Shown here piece after piece: positions 8,886-15,581 of a stretch of 18,126 bases of DNA. Position numbers and translations under genes: made by a program. Below the pieces are notes generated by a model, which searched no databases, was not told where the DNA came from, and saw nothing but the letters and a program-made list of their open reading frames with translations. Each line of letters opens with the position of its first letter. Within the stretch, counting starts at the first letter, position 1. Origin of the DNA: Gammaproteobacteria bacterium (GTDB lineage Bacteria > Pseudomonadota > Gammaproteobacteria > GCA-001735895); the NCBI GenBank assembly GCA_029882955.1, contig JAOUJX010000030.1, positions 1-18,126 on the forward strand. The letters are read 5' to 3'.

Positions 8886-10142
8886 CTATTTTTTCATCTG
8901 ATCGAAAAATTCATTATTGGTTTTGCTATTTTGCATCCGTGCCAATACAAATTCCATCGCTTCGAGTTCATCCATCGAGTGCAGAAACTTACGTAGAATC
9001 CAGACTTTCTGTAATTCTTCCTGATCCATCAGCAACTCTTCACGGCGGGTGCCGGAGCGATTGATGTTGATAGCCGGGAATACGCGTTTTTCAGCGATAC
9101 GTCTATCCAGGTGGATCTCCATATTACCCGTGCCTTTAAATTCCTCGTATATGACTTCGTCCATTTTTGAGCCAGTTTCTACCAGTGCCGTTGCCAGTAT
9201 GGTCAGGCTGCCGCCCTCTTCGATATTACGCGCGGCACCAAAGAAACGCTTTGGCCGGTGTAATGCATGTGCATCGACACCACCGGTTAACACCTTGCCC
9301 GAGGATGGAATAGTCGTATTGTAAGCACGCGCCAGACGGGTAATCGAGTCGAGCAGGATAACCACGTCACGTTTGTGTTCAACCAGACGCTTGGCTTTTT
9401 CTATAACCATCTCAGCGACCTGCACATGGCGACTCGCGGGTTCGTCGAAAGTCGAAGCAACTACTTCACCACGCACCATACGCGCCATTTCTGTCACTTC
9501 TTCCGGGCGTTCATCGATGAGCAGAACAATCAAATAACAGTCGGGGTGGTTACTGGCAATACTCTGCGCAATATTCTGCAACATCAAAGTCTTACCCGCT
9601 TTCGGCGGCGATACTACCAGGCCGCGTTGGCCTTTCCCGATAGGCGACACCAGGTCGATGATACGCGCTGTTATGTCTTCGGTGCTGCCGTTACCACGCT
9701 CCAGTTTGAGTCGGCTTTCGGCGTGTAGGGGCGTCAGGTTTTCGAATAATACTTTATGTTTAACATTTTCTGGCGCATCAAAATTGATTTCATCGACCTT
9801 CAATAACGCGAAATAGCGCTCGTTATCTTTAGGTGGACGAATCTTGCCGCTGATGGTGTCGCCGGTACGTAAATTAAAACGTCGGATCTGACTCGGTGAT
9901 ACGTAAATATCGTCGGGGCCAGCCAGGTATGAACTATCAGCGGAGCGTAAAAAACCGAAGCCATCCTGTAAAATTTCGAGTACGCCTTCGCTGAAAATAT
10001 CTTCGCCTTTTTTCGCCTGAGCCTTAAGAATGCTGAAGATAATGTCCTGCCTGCGCATACGGGAGGAATGATCACCACCCATCGATTTTAGAATATCAAT
10101 CAGTTCGGGAACGGTTTTTTGCTTCAGGTCACTCAGATTCAT
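8886..10142 (-). CDS. rho: Transcription termination factor Rho
   Basis: Hexameric RNA-dependent ATPase that ends transcription at C-rich, untranslated RNA. At 418 residues it is almost the E. coli length. Domains in order: N-terminal helical region (1–47), cold-shock-like primary RNA-binding domain with GFGFLRSADSSYL (61–73) and DDIYVSPSQIRRF, then the RecA-like motor with Walker A SPPKAGKT (178–185; K184), the arginine-rich DERPEEV segment (210–216), Walker B region VVILLDSITRLARAYN and the Q/R-loop VLTGGVDAHALHRPKRFFGAARN-type region. No long insertion or prion-like tract. No SD is visible before the ATG; instead the leader is C-rich and G-poor (see 10201–10251), consistent with Rho autoregulation. 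It lies downstream of trxA, as in many gammaproteobacteria. Confidence 0.98.
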   Translation of the reverse strand: MNLSDLKQKTVPELIDILKSMGGDHSSRMRRQDIIFSILKAQAKKGEDIFSEGVLEILQDGFGFLRSADSSYLAGPDDIYVSPSQIRRFNLRTGDTISGKIRPPKDNERYFALLKVDEINFDAPENVKHKVLFENLTPLHAESRLKLERGNGSTEDITARIIDLVSPIGKGQRGLVVSPPKAGKTLMLQNIAQSIASNHPDCYLIVLLIDERPEEVTEMARMVRGEVVASTFDEPASRHVQVAEMVIEKAKRLVEHKRDVVILLDSITRLARAYNTTIPSSGKVLTGGVDAHALHRPKRFFGAARNIEEGGSLTILATALVETGSKMDEVIYEEFKGTGNMEIHLDRRIAEKRVFPAININRSGTRREELLMDQEELQKVWILRKFLHSMDELEAMEFVLARMQNSKTNNEFFDQMKK

Positions 10143-10200
10143 AATTTAGGCGCACAGGGGAAATATTACAGAGATTATTTGGGTACCGACGAAATAAAAT

Positions 10201-10251
10201 TTCGGGTGTGATTCTTGAATTCGGGTTCGTTTTATAGGGTTTTGAAAATTG
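10201..10251 (-). promoter_or_regulatory. C-rich, G-poor rho leader, possible rut site
   Basis: Read on the minus strand, this 51-nt stretch has 15 C and only 4 G, with repeated ACCC/CACCC units spaced through A/T-rich sequence, and lies about 60–110 nt before the rho ATG. Such C-over-G bubbles are typical of Rho-utilisation sites, and rho of E. coli is autoregulated by Rho-dependent attenuation in its leader. Function here is an inference. Confidence 0.45.
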
Positions 10252-10299
10252 CCGGTCAGGACGTGGCAACTATTGAACAGAGGTTAGCACAGTAATTTG

Positions 10300-10325
10300 G
10301 GGTCGTCCACCATTATGAACGACCC
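10300..10325 (-). terminator. Hairpin after trxA, weak terminator or attenuator
   Basis: GGGTCGT (10300–10306) and ACGACCC (10319–10325) form a 7-bp perfect stem with a 12-nt loop, 8 nt past the trxA stop. No T-run follows on the minus strand, so it is not a standard intrinsic terminator; it may slow polymerase, stabilise the trxA 3' end, or give partial termination before rho. Confidence 0.4.
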
Positions 10326-10333
10326 GCTAAATC

Positions 10334-10660
10334 TTAGATATTGCTGTCGATAAATGCGGTTAACTGCGATTTAGACAATGCGCCCACTTTAGTCGCTTCG
10401 ACCTCACCACCTTTAAACAACATAAGGGTTGGAATACCACGAATACCATACTTCGGGGGAGTCCCGGCATTTTCATCAATGTTTAGTTTGGCAACGGTGA
10501 CGCGACCATCATATTCATCAGCAATTTCTTCCAGAATTGGCGCAATCATCTTGCAGGGTCCACACCATTCGGCCCAGTAATCCACCAGTACAGGCCCTTC
10601 TGACTGTAATACATTGGACTCAAAGCTATCGTCTGAAAGATATACTATTTTATCACTCAC
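10334..10660 (-). CDS. trxA: Thioredoxin 1
   Basis: General cytoplasmic dithiol–disulfide reductant; one of its known partners is class I ribonucleotide reductase, encoded in this window. The active site WCGPC is at residues 32–36 (C33, C36), and the cis-proline loop is GIRGIPTLMLF. The 108-residue chain aligns end to end with E. coli TrxA, including the N-terminal MSDKI, which proves that translation starts at a GTG (10658–10660), not an ATG. A GGAG 7–10 nt upstream supports that start. It lies upstream of rho on the same strand and is divergent from rhlB, the arrangement known in Enterobacteria. Confidence 0.97.
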   Translation of the reverse strand: MSDKIVYLSDDSFESNVLQSEGPVLVDYWAEWCGPCKMIAPILEEIADEYDGRVTVAKLNIDENAGTPPKYGIRGIPTLMLFKGGEVEATKVGALSKSQLTAFIDSNI

Positions 10661-10665
10661 GCGTT

Positions 10666-10670
10666 TCTCC
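10666..10670 (-). promoter_or_regulatory. Shine–Dalgarno site for the GTG start of trxA
   Basis: On the minus strand GGAGA lies 5–6 nt before the GTG at 10658–10660. It decides the non-ATG start, in agreement with the conserved N terminus. Confidence 0.65.
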
Positions 10671-10699
10671 GGCTCTACGGCTCTTCAAAATAGACCGAC

Positions 10700-10728
10700 A
10701 ATTTAGTCTCATCAGTTTTAACTGTCAA
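10700..10728 (-). promoter_or_regulatory. Sigma-70 promoter of trxA
   Basis: A perfect -35 TTGACA (plus 10723–10728) and a -10 TAAATT (plus 10700–10705; four of six consensus) are separated by 17 nt on the minus strand. Transcription would start near 10693, about 33 nt before the GTG. A second TTGACA on the same strand at 10767–10772 has a poorer -10 partner (GAGAAT, 16-nt spacing). Confidence 0.55.
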
Positions 10729-10742
10729 TACGACTAATCACA

Positions 10743-10762
10743 GGATTCTCTGTTAAGAATCC
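10743..10762. repeat. Inverted repeat in the trxA/rhlB region
   Basis: GGATTCT (10743–10749) and AGAATCC (10756–10762) are perfect 7-bp arms around CTGTTA. It sits upstream of the trxA -35 and could be an operator or a cruciform-forming element. Confidence 0.4.
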
Positions 10763-10782
10763 CCAATGTCAAATTGACTCCA

Positions 10783-10800
10783 CACCCCTATATAGGGGTG
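10783..10800. promoter_or_regulatory. Perfect 18-bp palindrome CACCCCTATATAGGGGTG
   Basis: All 18 bases are symmetric, with GC-rich arms and a TATATA core. It is near the middle of the divergent rhlB/trxA region, 47 bp before the rhlB -10. Perfect palindromes of this size are typical operators of dimeric regulators; the cognate regulator is not identifiable. Confidence 0.5.
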
Positions 10801-10817
10801 ATATTCCAATAAATCAA

Positions 10818-10852
10818 ATGCTTAAGCATGGTTTTTCACAATTTGCTACTAT
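10818..10852 (+). promoter_or_regulatory. Extended -10 promoter of rhlB with overlapping 12-bp palindrome
   Basis: TGCTACTAT at 10844–10852 is an extended -10 (TG, one base, TACTAT), which can work without a good -35. Transcription would begin near 10859, about 30 nt before the ATG. The perfect palindrome ATGCTTAAGCAT (10818–10829) covers the expected -35 position, so a bound protein there would be placed to block or replace -35 contacts. Confidence 0.5.
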
Positions 10853-10889
10853 AGACCTTTAGTAATCACCCAGTGAATCACCAGATCTA

Positions 10890-12197
10890 ATGAGCGAACA
10901 ACACTTAACCGACACGAAATTCAGTTCGTTAGCACTGGATAGCCGCCTGTTAGCGGCTCTGGATAGTCAGCATTTTACATTTTGTACACCAATACAGGCC
11001 GAATCTTTACCACTGCTACTCGATGGTAAAGATATTTCCGGGCAGGCGCAGACCGGCACCGGCAAAACCCTGGCTTTTTTACTTGCCTGCATTCAGCGCC
11101 TACTCAACAGCGATATTAAAACCACCACCCCCGGTAAACCCAGAGTGTTGATTCTGGCCCCGACACGCGAGCTCGCCATCCAGATTCACAAAGACGCGCA
11201 GGCATTATTAAGCGATATACCGTTAACCACGGCGATCTGTTATGGCGGTAAAGCCTACGAACAACAAAAACAACAATTTGACTCACCAGTCGATATCCTG
11301 ATCGGTACGCCTGGCCGACTCATCGATTTTTTCAAACAGAAGCTCTATCACCTGAAATCGGTCGAAGCCATGGTACTCGACGAGGCAGACCGTATGTTCG
11401 ACATGGGTTTTATCGCCGACGTACGCTACATGCTAAGACGCCTGCCTGAGCCGACCAAACGCCTGAATATGTTATTTTCGGCCACCATGGCACACAAGGT
11501 CATGGAGCTCGCTTACGAGCACATGAACCAGGCACAACTGGTAAAAATCGAATCAAAATCCCCTGCGGTAGATCGCATTGAACAGAGCATTTATCATCCG
11601 GCAAACCCCGAAAAAATACCGTTATTACTGGGCCTGATCGAGAAATTCAAACCTGAGCGCAGCATCATTTTCGTCAATACAAAACATGCAGCAACCCGAG
11701 TCTGGGGCTATCTGGAAGGCAATGGCTACAAAACCGCGTTGATATCCGGTGATATTCATCAGAATAAACGAGAGAAATTACTGCAGAAATTTCACGACGG
11801 GGAATACGCTTACCTGGTCGCCACCGACGTCGCCTCGCGTGGATTGCATATACCTGACGTTACCCATGTGTTTAACTACGATTTGCCCGAACTGGGCGAA
11901 GACTATGTTCATCGTATAGGCCGAACTGCACGTGCCGGAAAAGCCGGTAAGGCGATAAGCTTCGCCTGCGAAGACTACGCAATGAACCTGCTCGACATTG
12001 AGTCTTATACGGGTCAATCGATACCTTCGATGGCGATTACCAATGACATACTGGCCGAACCAAAACCGCTGGTGAAATTAAAGACCTCCAAACCAATACA
12101 TAATAATCGTAACAACAAAGATAATAACGGCCGACAACGACATCGTTCCAAACGTGGTCAATCTTCCAGGCCCCGGCCGACCCCGACCAGCAATTAA
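10890..12197 (+). CDS. rhlB: ATP-dependent RNA helicase RhlB (DEAD-box)
   Basis: Unwinds structured RNA; in E. coli it is the helicase of the RNase E degradosome. Motifs in order: isolated F and Q-motif (FTFCTPIQAESL, 29–40), Walker A AQTGTGKT (53–60), PTRELAIQ (91–98), TPGR (140–143), DEAD (164–167), SAT (197–199), and motif VI HRIGRTARAG from H341. After about residue 385 comes a low-complexity Asn/Arg/Lys/Pro-rich tail, a basic RNA-binding extension usual for RhlB. The identity rests on sequence style, 435-residue length and its position divergent from trxA–rho, the known enterobacterial order. The SD before the ATG is weak. The next gene begins 11 nt after its stop. Confidence 0.92.
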   Translation: MSEQHLTDTKFSSLALDSRLLAALDSQHFTFCTPIQAESLPLLLDGKDISGQAQTGTGKTLAFLLACIQRLLNSDIKTTTPGKPRVLILAPTRELAIQIHKDAQALLSDIPLTTAICYGGKAYEQQKQQFDSPVDILIGTPGRLIDFFKQKLYHLKSVEAMVLDEADRMFDMGFIADVRYMLRRLPEPTKRLNMLFSATMAHKVMELAYEHMNQAQLVKIESKSPAVDRIEQSIYHPANPEKIPLLLGLIEKFKPERSIIFVNTKHAATRVWGYLEGNGYKTALISGDIHQNKREKLLQKFHDGEYAYLVATDVASRGLHIPDVTHVFNYDLPELGEDYVHRIGRTARAGKAGKAISFACEDYAMNLLDIESYTGQSIPSMAITNDILAEPKPLVKLKTSKPIHNNRNNKDNNGRQRHRSKRGQSSRPRPTPTSN

Positions 12198-12208
12198 AAT
12201 AAACACCT

Positions 12209-13177
12209 ATGTTTCATAAGAATATTATTCTCTTTGGCGGCAGTGGATTCATCGGTAAACAGCTGGCCTTTACACTCGCCAATCGTGGTCATCAGGTCAC
12301 CATACCCTGCCGCCACCCCTTTCGAAATAGAGCACTGATAGTCCATCCCGGCATTCGCGTTATTAAAGCTAATGTCATGGACGGCAAGGAACTCAACCAG
12401 CTCTGCCAAAATCAGGATGCGGTGATCAACGTAATTGGTATCCTCAACGAACGAAAGAAAGGTGACTTTAGAGCCGTACATGTCGACTTCGTAAAGTCAC
12501 TGGTTTCTGCCTGTACAAGGAACAATATCAAACGCCTGTTGCACCTGAGTGCGCTTGGCGCGGACCAGGCCAGCGGCAGTAGTAATTATTTGCGCAGTAA
12601 AGGTGAAGGTGAGAACCTGCTGCACACCTTTGGACAAAAAGACCTCGAAGTCACCAGTTTCCAGCCTTCGGTAGTGTTCGGCAAAGATGATCAGTTTATC
12701 AACCGCTTTGCGGCTATTTTGAAGCTATGTGTCGGGTTTTTCCCGCTCGCTTGCCCGCAAAGCAAAATGGCCCCGGTTTATGTCGGCGACCTGGTTGAAC
12801 GCATTGTCAACACGATTAATGATCCGGCTACATATTCAAAACGATATACGGTTTGCGGTCCAGAAATATTTACCCTGCAACAAATTATCGAGTTAATCAT
12901 CGAGACCTTAGGCGTCCCCTGTCGAGTTTGGCCGCTGGGAAAGAATCTGTCAAAATTGCAGGCGGTGGTATTGCAAAACCTGCCAGGAAAACTATTCACC
13001 CAGGATAATTTTCGCTCGCTACAAACGCCTAATATTTGTCAGGATGGCGATCTTTGCAACACCAGCCTGAGGCAATATACCCAGGGTCTCGAATTCCTTT
13101 TTAGCAATAAGAGACACTACGATAAGTTTCGACGCGACAGCGTGGGAACCAACAGAAACCCATCTTCCGAGACATGA
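12209..13177 (+). CDS. NDUFA9-like atypical SDR NAD(P)-binding protein
   Basis: A 322-residue Rossmann protein of the group annotated as complex I NDUFA9 subunit family. The N-terminal dinucleotide-binding loop is GGSGFIG (10–16), followed by a basic patch CRHPFRNR (34–41) that could favour NADPH, and the YxxxK pair is Y127/K131 (YLRSK). The typical family stretch SFQPSVVFGKDDQFINRF (150–167) and MAPVYVGDL are present. In mitochondria NDUFA9 is an accessory complex I subunit; bacterial relatives are of unproven function, perhaps quinone- or lipid-related. It is sandwiched between rhlB (11-nt gap) and cca, with which it shares an ATGA stop/start, so it belongs to their operon. Confidence 0.82.
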   Translation: MFHKNIILFGGSGFIGKQLAFTLANRGHQVTIPCRHPFRNRALIVHPGIRVIKANVMDGKELNQLCQNQDAVINVIGILNERKKGDFRAVHVDFVKSLVSACTRNNIKRLLHLSALGADQASGSSNYLRSKGEGENLLHTFGQKDLEVTSFQPSVVFGKDDQFINRFAAILKLCVGFFPLACPQSKMAPVYVGDLVERIVNTINDPATYSKRYTVCGPEIFTLQQIIELIIETLGVPCRVWPLGKNLSKLQAVVLQNLPGKLFTQDNFRSLQTPNICQDGDLCNTSLRQYTQGLEFLFSNKRHYDKFRRDSVGTNRNPSSET

Positions 13178-14409
13178 AAACCTATCGAGTCGGTGGCTGT
13201 GTGCGCGACCACTTGCTGAACTTACCCAGCAGTGATGTCGACTGGGTAGTGACAGGAGCCACCGTCGACCAGATGCTCGAATTGGGCTACAAGGCGATAG
13301 GCAAGGACTTCCCGGTATTTCTGCACCCCGACAGTAAAGAGGAATACGCTCTCGCGCGCAACGAAAGGAAAACCGCACCCGGCTACCACGGCTTCGAATT
13401 CAAAACCGATCAGAACATCACCATCGAGCAGGACTTATTACGCCGAGACCTCACCATTAACGCCATGGCAGAAGATGAAAGTGGCGTCATTGTCGATCCT
13501 TACGGTGGCCAGCGGGATATCGAGGCTCGCCAGCTCAGGCATGTATCGGAAGCCTTTTGTGAAGATCCGGTCCGGGTATTACGCGTCGCCCGATTCGCAG
13601 CGCGCTTTCACCATCTGGGGTTTAAACTAGCAGATGAAACCAGAGATTTGATACGACAAATGGGCGAGTCCGGCGAGCTTGATGCCCTGGTCGCCGAACG
13701 AGTCTGGACGGAAATGTCACGTGCGCTGGACGAAGCAGATCCAGCGGTTTTTTTTCAGACGTTGCTCGAGTGTTCGGTATTAGCTACCCTGTTTCCGGAA
13801 ATCAATGCCCTGTTTGGCGTACCACAAAACGCTGCATATCATCCAGAAATCGATACCGGCGTACACGTTATGATGGCCCTGCAGAAGAGTGCCGATCTTG
13901 GTCATGACACTGAAACCCGGTTCGCGGTACTGATGCATGACCTCGGCAAGGCCACCACGCCAGCCGACGTACTGCCCGGCCATCACGGTCACGAGCAGCG
14001 TGGCGTGAAACTGGTGAAAAAATTCTGCCAACACTGGAAAGCACCTAAAGCATATACTGAACTAGCCCTGATCATGACCGAATTCCATACCCATGTGCAT
14101 CGCGCCTTCGAACTCAAGGCAACGACTATACTGGACTTGTTTAGTCGTATCGATGTGTTCCGTAAACCAGCACGTTTTCAGAAAATGCTCGACGCCTGCC
14201 TGGCGGATGCTCGCGGCCGAACTAACTTTGAAGATACCGAGTACCCTCAGGCAGCATATTTCGAGCGACTTGCCGAAAAATTAATCAATGCGGATTTAAC
14301 TGAAATAAAACAACAGGGCTTACAGGGCAAAGCTTTTGGTGAAGCGATCCGGGAATATCGGCTAGGATTGATTAAAGCCGAGAAGGCTTTATTGCAGAAG
14401 CTGGTATAG
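13174..14409 (+). CDS. cca: Multifunctional CCA-adding tRNA nucleotidyltransferase
   Basis: Adds and repairs the 3' CCA of tRNAs without a template, using CTP and ATP. Class II signature: VGGCVRD (6–12), the metal-binding DVDW (D21, D23), LLRRDLTINAMA with the flexible-loop region, and RVLRVARFAARF, followed by the templating helix. The C-terminal half carries an HD phosphohydrolase motif (H255–D256 in MHDLGKATTP and later HGHE), so this is the gammaproteobacterial multifunctional type with phosphatase/2',3'-cyclic phosphodiesterase activity; 411 residues matches E. coli Cca (412). Its ATG overlaps the upstream TGA (ATGA), and its last 21 nt overlap the 3' end of the convergent vanZ-like gene, leaving no room for a simple terminator. 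Confidence 0.96.
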   Translation: MKTYRVGGCVRDHLLNLPSSDVDWVVTGATVDQMLELGYKAIGKDFPVFLHPDSKEEYALARNERKTAPGYHGFEFKTDQNITIEQDLLRRDLTINAMAEDESGVIVDPYGGQRDIEARQLRHVSEAFCEDPVRVLRVARFAARFHHLGFKLADETRDLIRQMGESGELDALVAERVWTEMSRALDEADPAVFFQTLLECSVLATLFPEINALFGVPQNAAYHPEIDTGVHVMMALQKSADLGHDTETRFAVLMHDLGKATTPADVLPGHHGHEQRGVKLVKKFCQHWKAPKAYTELALIMTEFHTHVHRAFELKATTILDLFSRIDVFRKPARFQKMLDACLADARGRTNFEDTEYPQAAYFERLAEKLINADLTEIKQQGLQGKAFGEAIREYRLGLIKAEKALLQKLV

Positions 14410-14775
14410 ACGATGATCAATCGCCACCAGCCATCGTCGACAAGGTGTGAAGTAAAAACCCAGCCCCAATAATACACCCAGACTATTGGCGACAGCATCG
14501 GCGAATTCCATAGATCTATAGTCAGTTAAGCCCTGAAACACCTCCATCAGTAATCCATAGGCAGTCAGGCCGAGTAAGATCCTCCACAACGAACCAGGTC
14601 GCTCAATCAGAAGGCTGAACCATATCGAGGGGATAGCGTACATAATCACATGCGCCAGCTTGTCGTTACCCACATCACCCGACACTGGCATGAGTGAAGC
14701 GATCGCAATGAGTAGCAGCAGTAAAAATCCACAGGCGAACCATAGATACCTGAAATGCCAGACTAGTAAATTCAT
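14389..14775 (-). CDS. VanZ-like small membrane protein
   Basis: A 128-residue inner-membrane protein with about four hydrophobic helices (roughly 10–29, 41–57, 64–79, 92–109). VanZ-family polar residues sit between them: D38 and H42 (NDKLAHVIMY), E78 and Q81 (MEVFQGLTDYRSME), and R87, D93, N97 and G100 (FADAVANSLG). VanZ itself confers low teicoplanin resistance, but most chromosomal relatives have no known role. The TAA of uppP lies 3 nt before its ATG on the same strand, so it is the last gene of the methyltransferase–uppP operon, and proximity to UppP hints at a membrane or envelope role. Its 3' end overlaps cca. Confidence 0.85.
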   Translation of the reverse strand: MNLLVWHFRYLWFACGFLLLLLIAIASLMPVSGDVGNDKLAHVIMYAIPSIWFSLLIERPGSLWRILLGLTAYGLLMEVFQGLTDYRSMEFADAVANSLGVLLGLGFYFTPCRRWLVAIDHRLYQLLQ

Positions 14776-14778
14776 GGT

Positions 14779-15576
14779 TTAACTCAATAAATAAATCAAT
14801 ATCGAGCCGAGGAGTAATCGATAGATGACAAAAGGCAACATACCGACCCGATCGATTAGCCTTAAAAACAAATGGATGCATAAGCCGGCACTGATTGCTG
14901 ACAACACAACTGCCAGCAACAACGCGCCCCAGTCGATGATCACCTCTGACTGGATCAGATCCCGTGTTTGCAATGCGCCGCTGGCGAATATGATTGGCAT
15001 GGACAAGAGAAAAGAAAACCTTGCCGCTGCCTGCCGTGTCATACCCAGCAATAACCCGGCAGTCATGGTGATACCTGATCTCGAAGTACCCGGAATCAGT
15101 GCCAGCGCCTGAAAAAAACCAATGACTATCACCTGTACAGATCCCAGCTGGTATTCCGTCCTTTGTTTAGACTGCACTAAATCGGCTACCCAGAGCAATA
15201 GACCAAAACCGATGGTGGCGTAGGCGATCACCCAGGGGGAACGCAATTCTGTTTCAACCAGGCCTTTACCGAAATATCCTATTACTACAGCCGGTATAGT
15301 GCCAAGGATAATCCACCAGCCGAGCCGGGCATCGCCGGGCATACTGCCGCCGAACAGGCTTTGCCCCCAGGCGGTCAATATCGACACAACTTCCCGGCGA
15401 AAATAAAACAACACCGCGATCAGGGAACCTACATGGACAGCAACATCGAAAGCCAGCCCCTGATCTGACCAGTTCAATAGCAGTGGCACCAGTATAAGGT
15501 GTGCCGAGCTCGATATCGGTAGAAATTCAGTTAATCCCTGGACTATGGCCAGTACGACTAGTTGAGCACCATCCAT
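14779..15576 (-). CDS. uppP: Undecaprenyl-diphosphatase UppP (BacA)
   Basis: Integral inner-membrane phosphatase that converts undecaprenyl pyrophosphate to the monophosphate carrier for peptidoglycan and other envelope polymers; excess gives bacitracin resistance. The 265-residue chain has the two family motifs: QGLTEFLPISSSAHL (13–27; the (E/Q)xxxE pair Q13/E17, S23, H26) and PGTSRSG (162–168; R166), facing each other in the folded protein. Hydrophobic helices fill the rest. A GAGG about 10 nt before the ATG supports the start, and the gene begins 5 nt after the methyltransferase stop, so the two are cotranscribed. Slightly shorter than E. coli BacA (273) through its N terminus. Confidence 0.95.
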   Translation of the reverse strand: MDGAQLVVLAIVQGLTEFLPISSSAHLILVPLLLNWSDQGLAFDVAVHVGSLIAVLFYFRREVVSILTAWGQSLFGGSMPGDARLGWWIILGTIPAVVIGYFGKGLVETELRSPWVIAYATIGFGLLLWVADLVQSKQRTEYQLGSVQVIVIGFFQALALIPGTSRSGITMTAGLLLGMTRQAAARFSFLLSMPIIFASGALQTRDLIQSEVIIDWGALLLAVVLSAISAGLCIHLFLRLIDRVGMLPFVIYRLLLGSILIYLLS

Positions 15577-15581
15577 TATAA

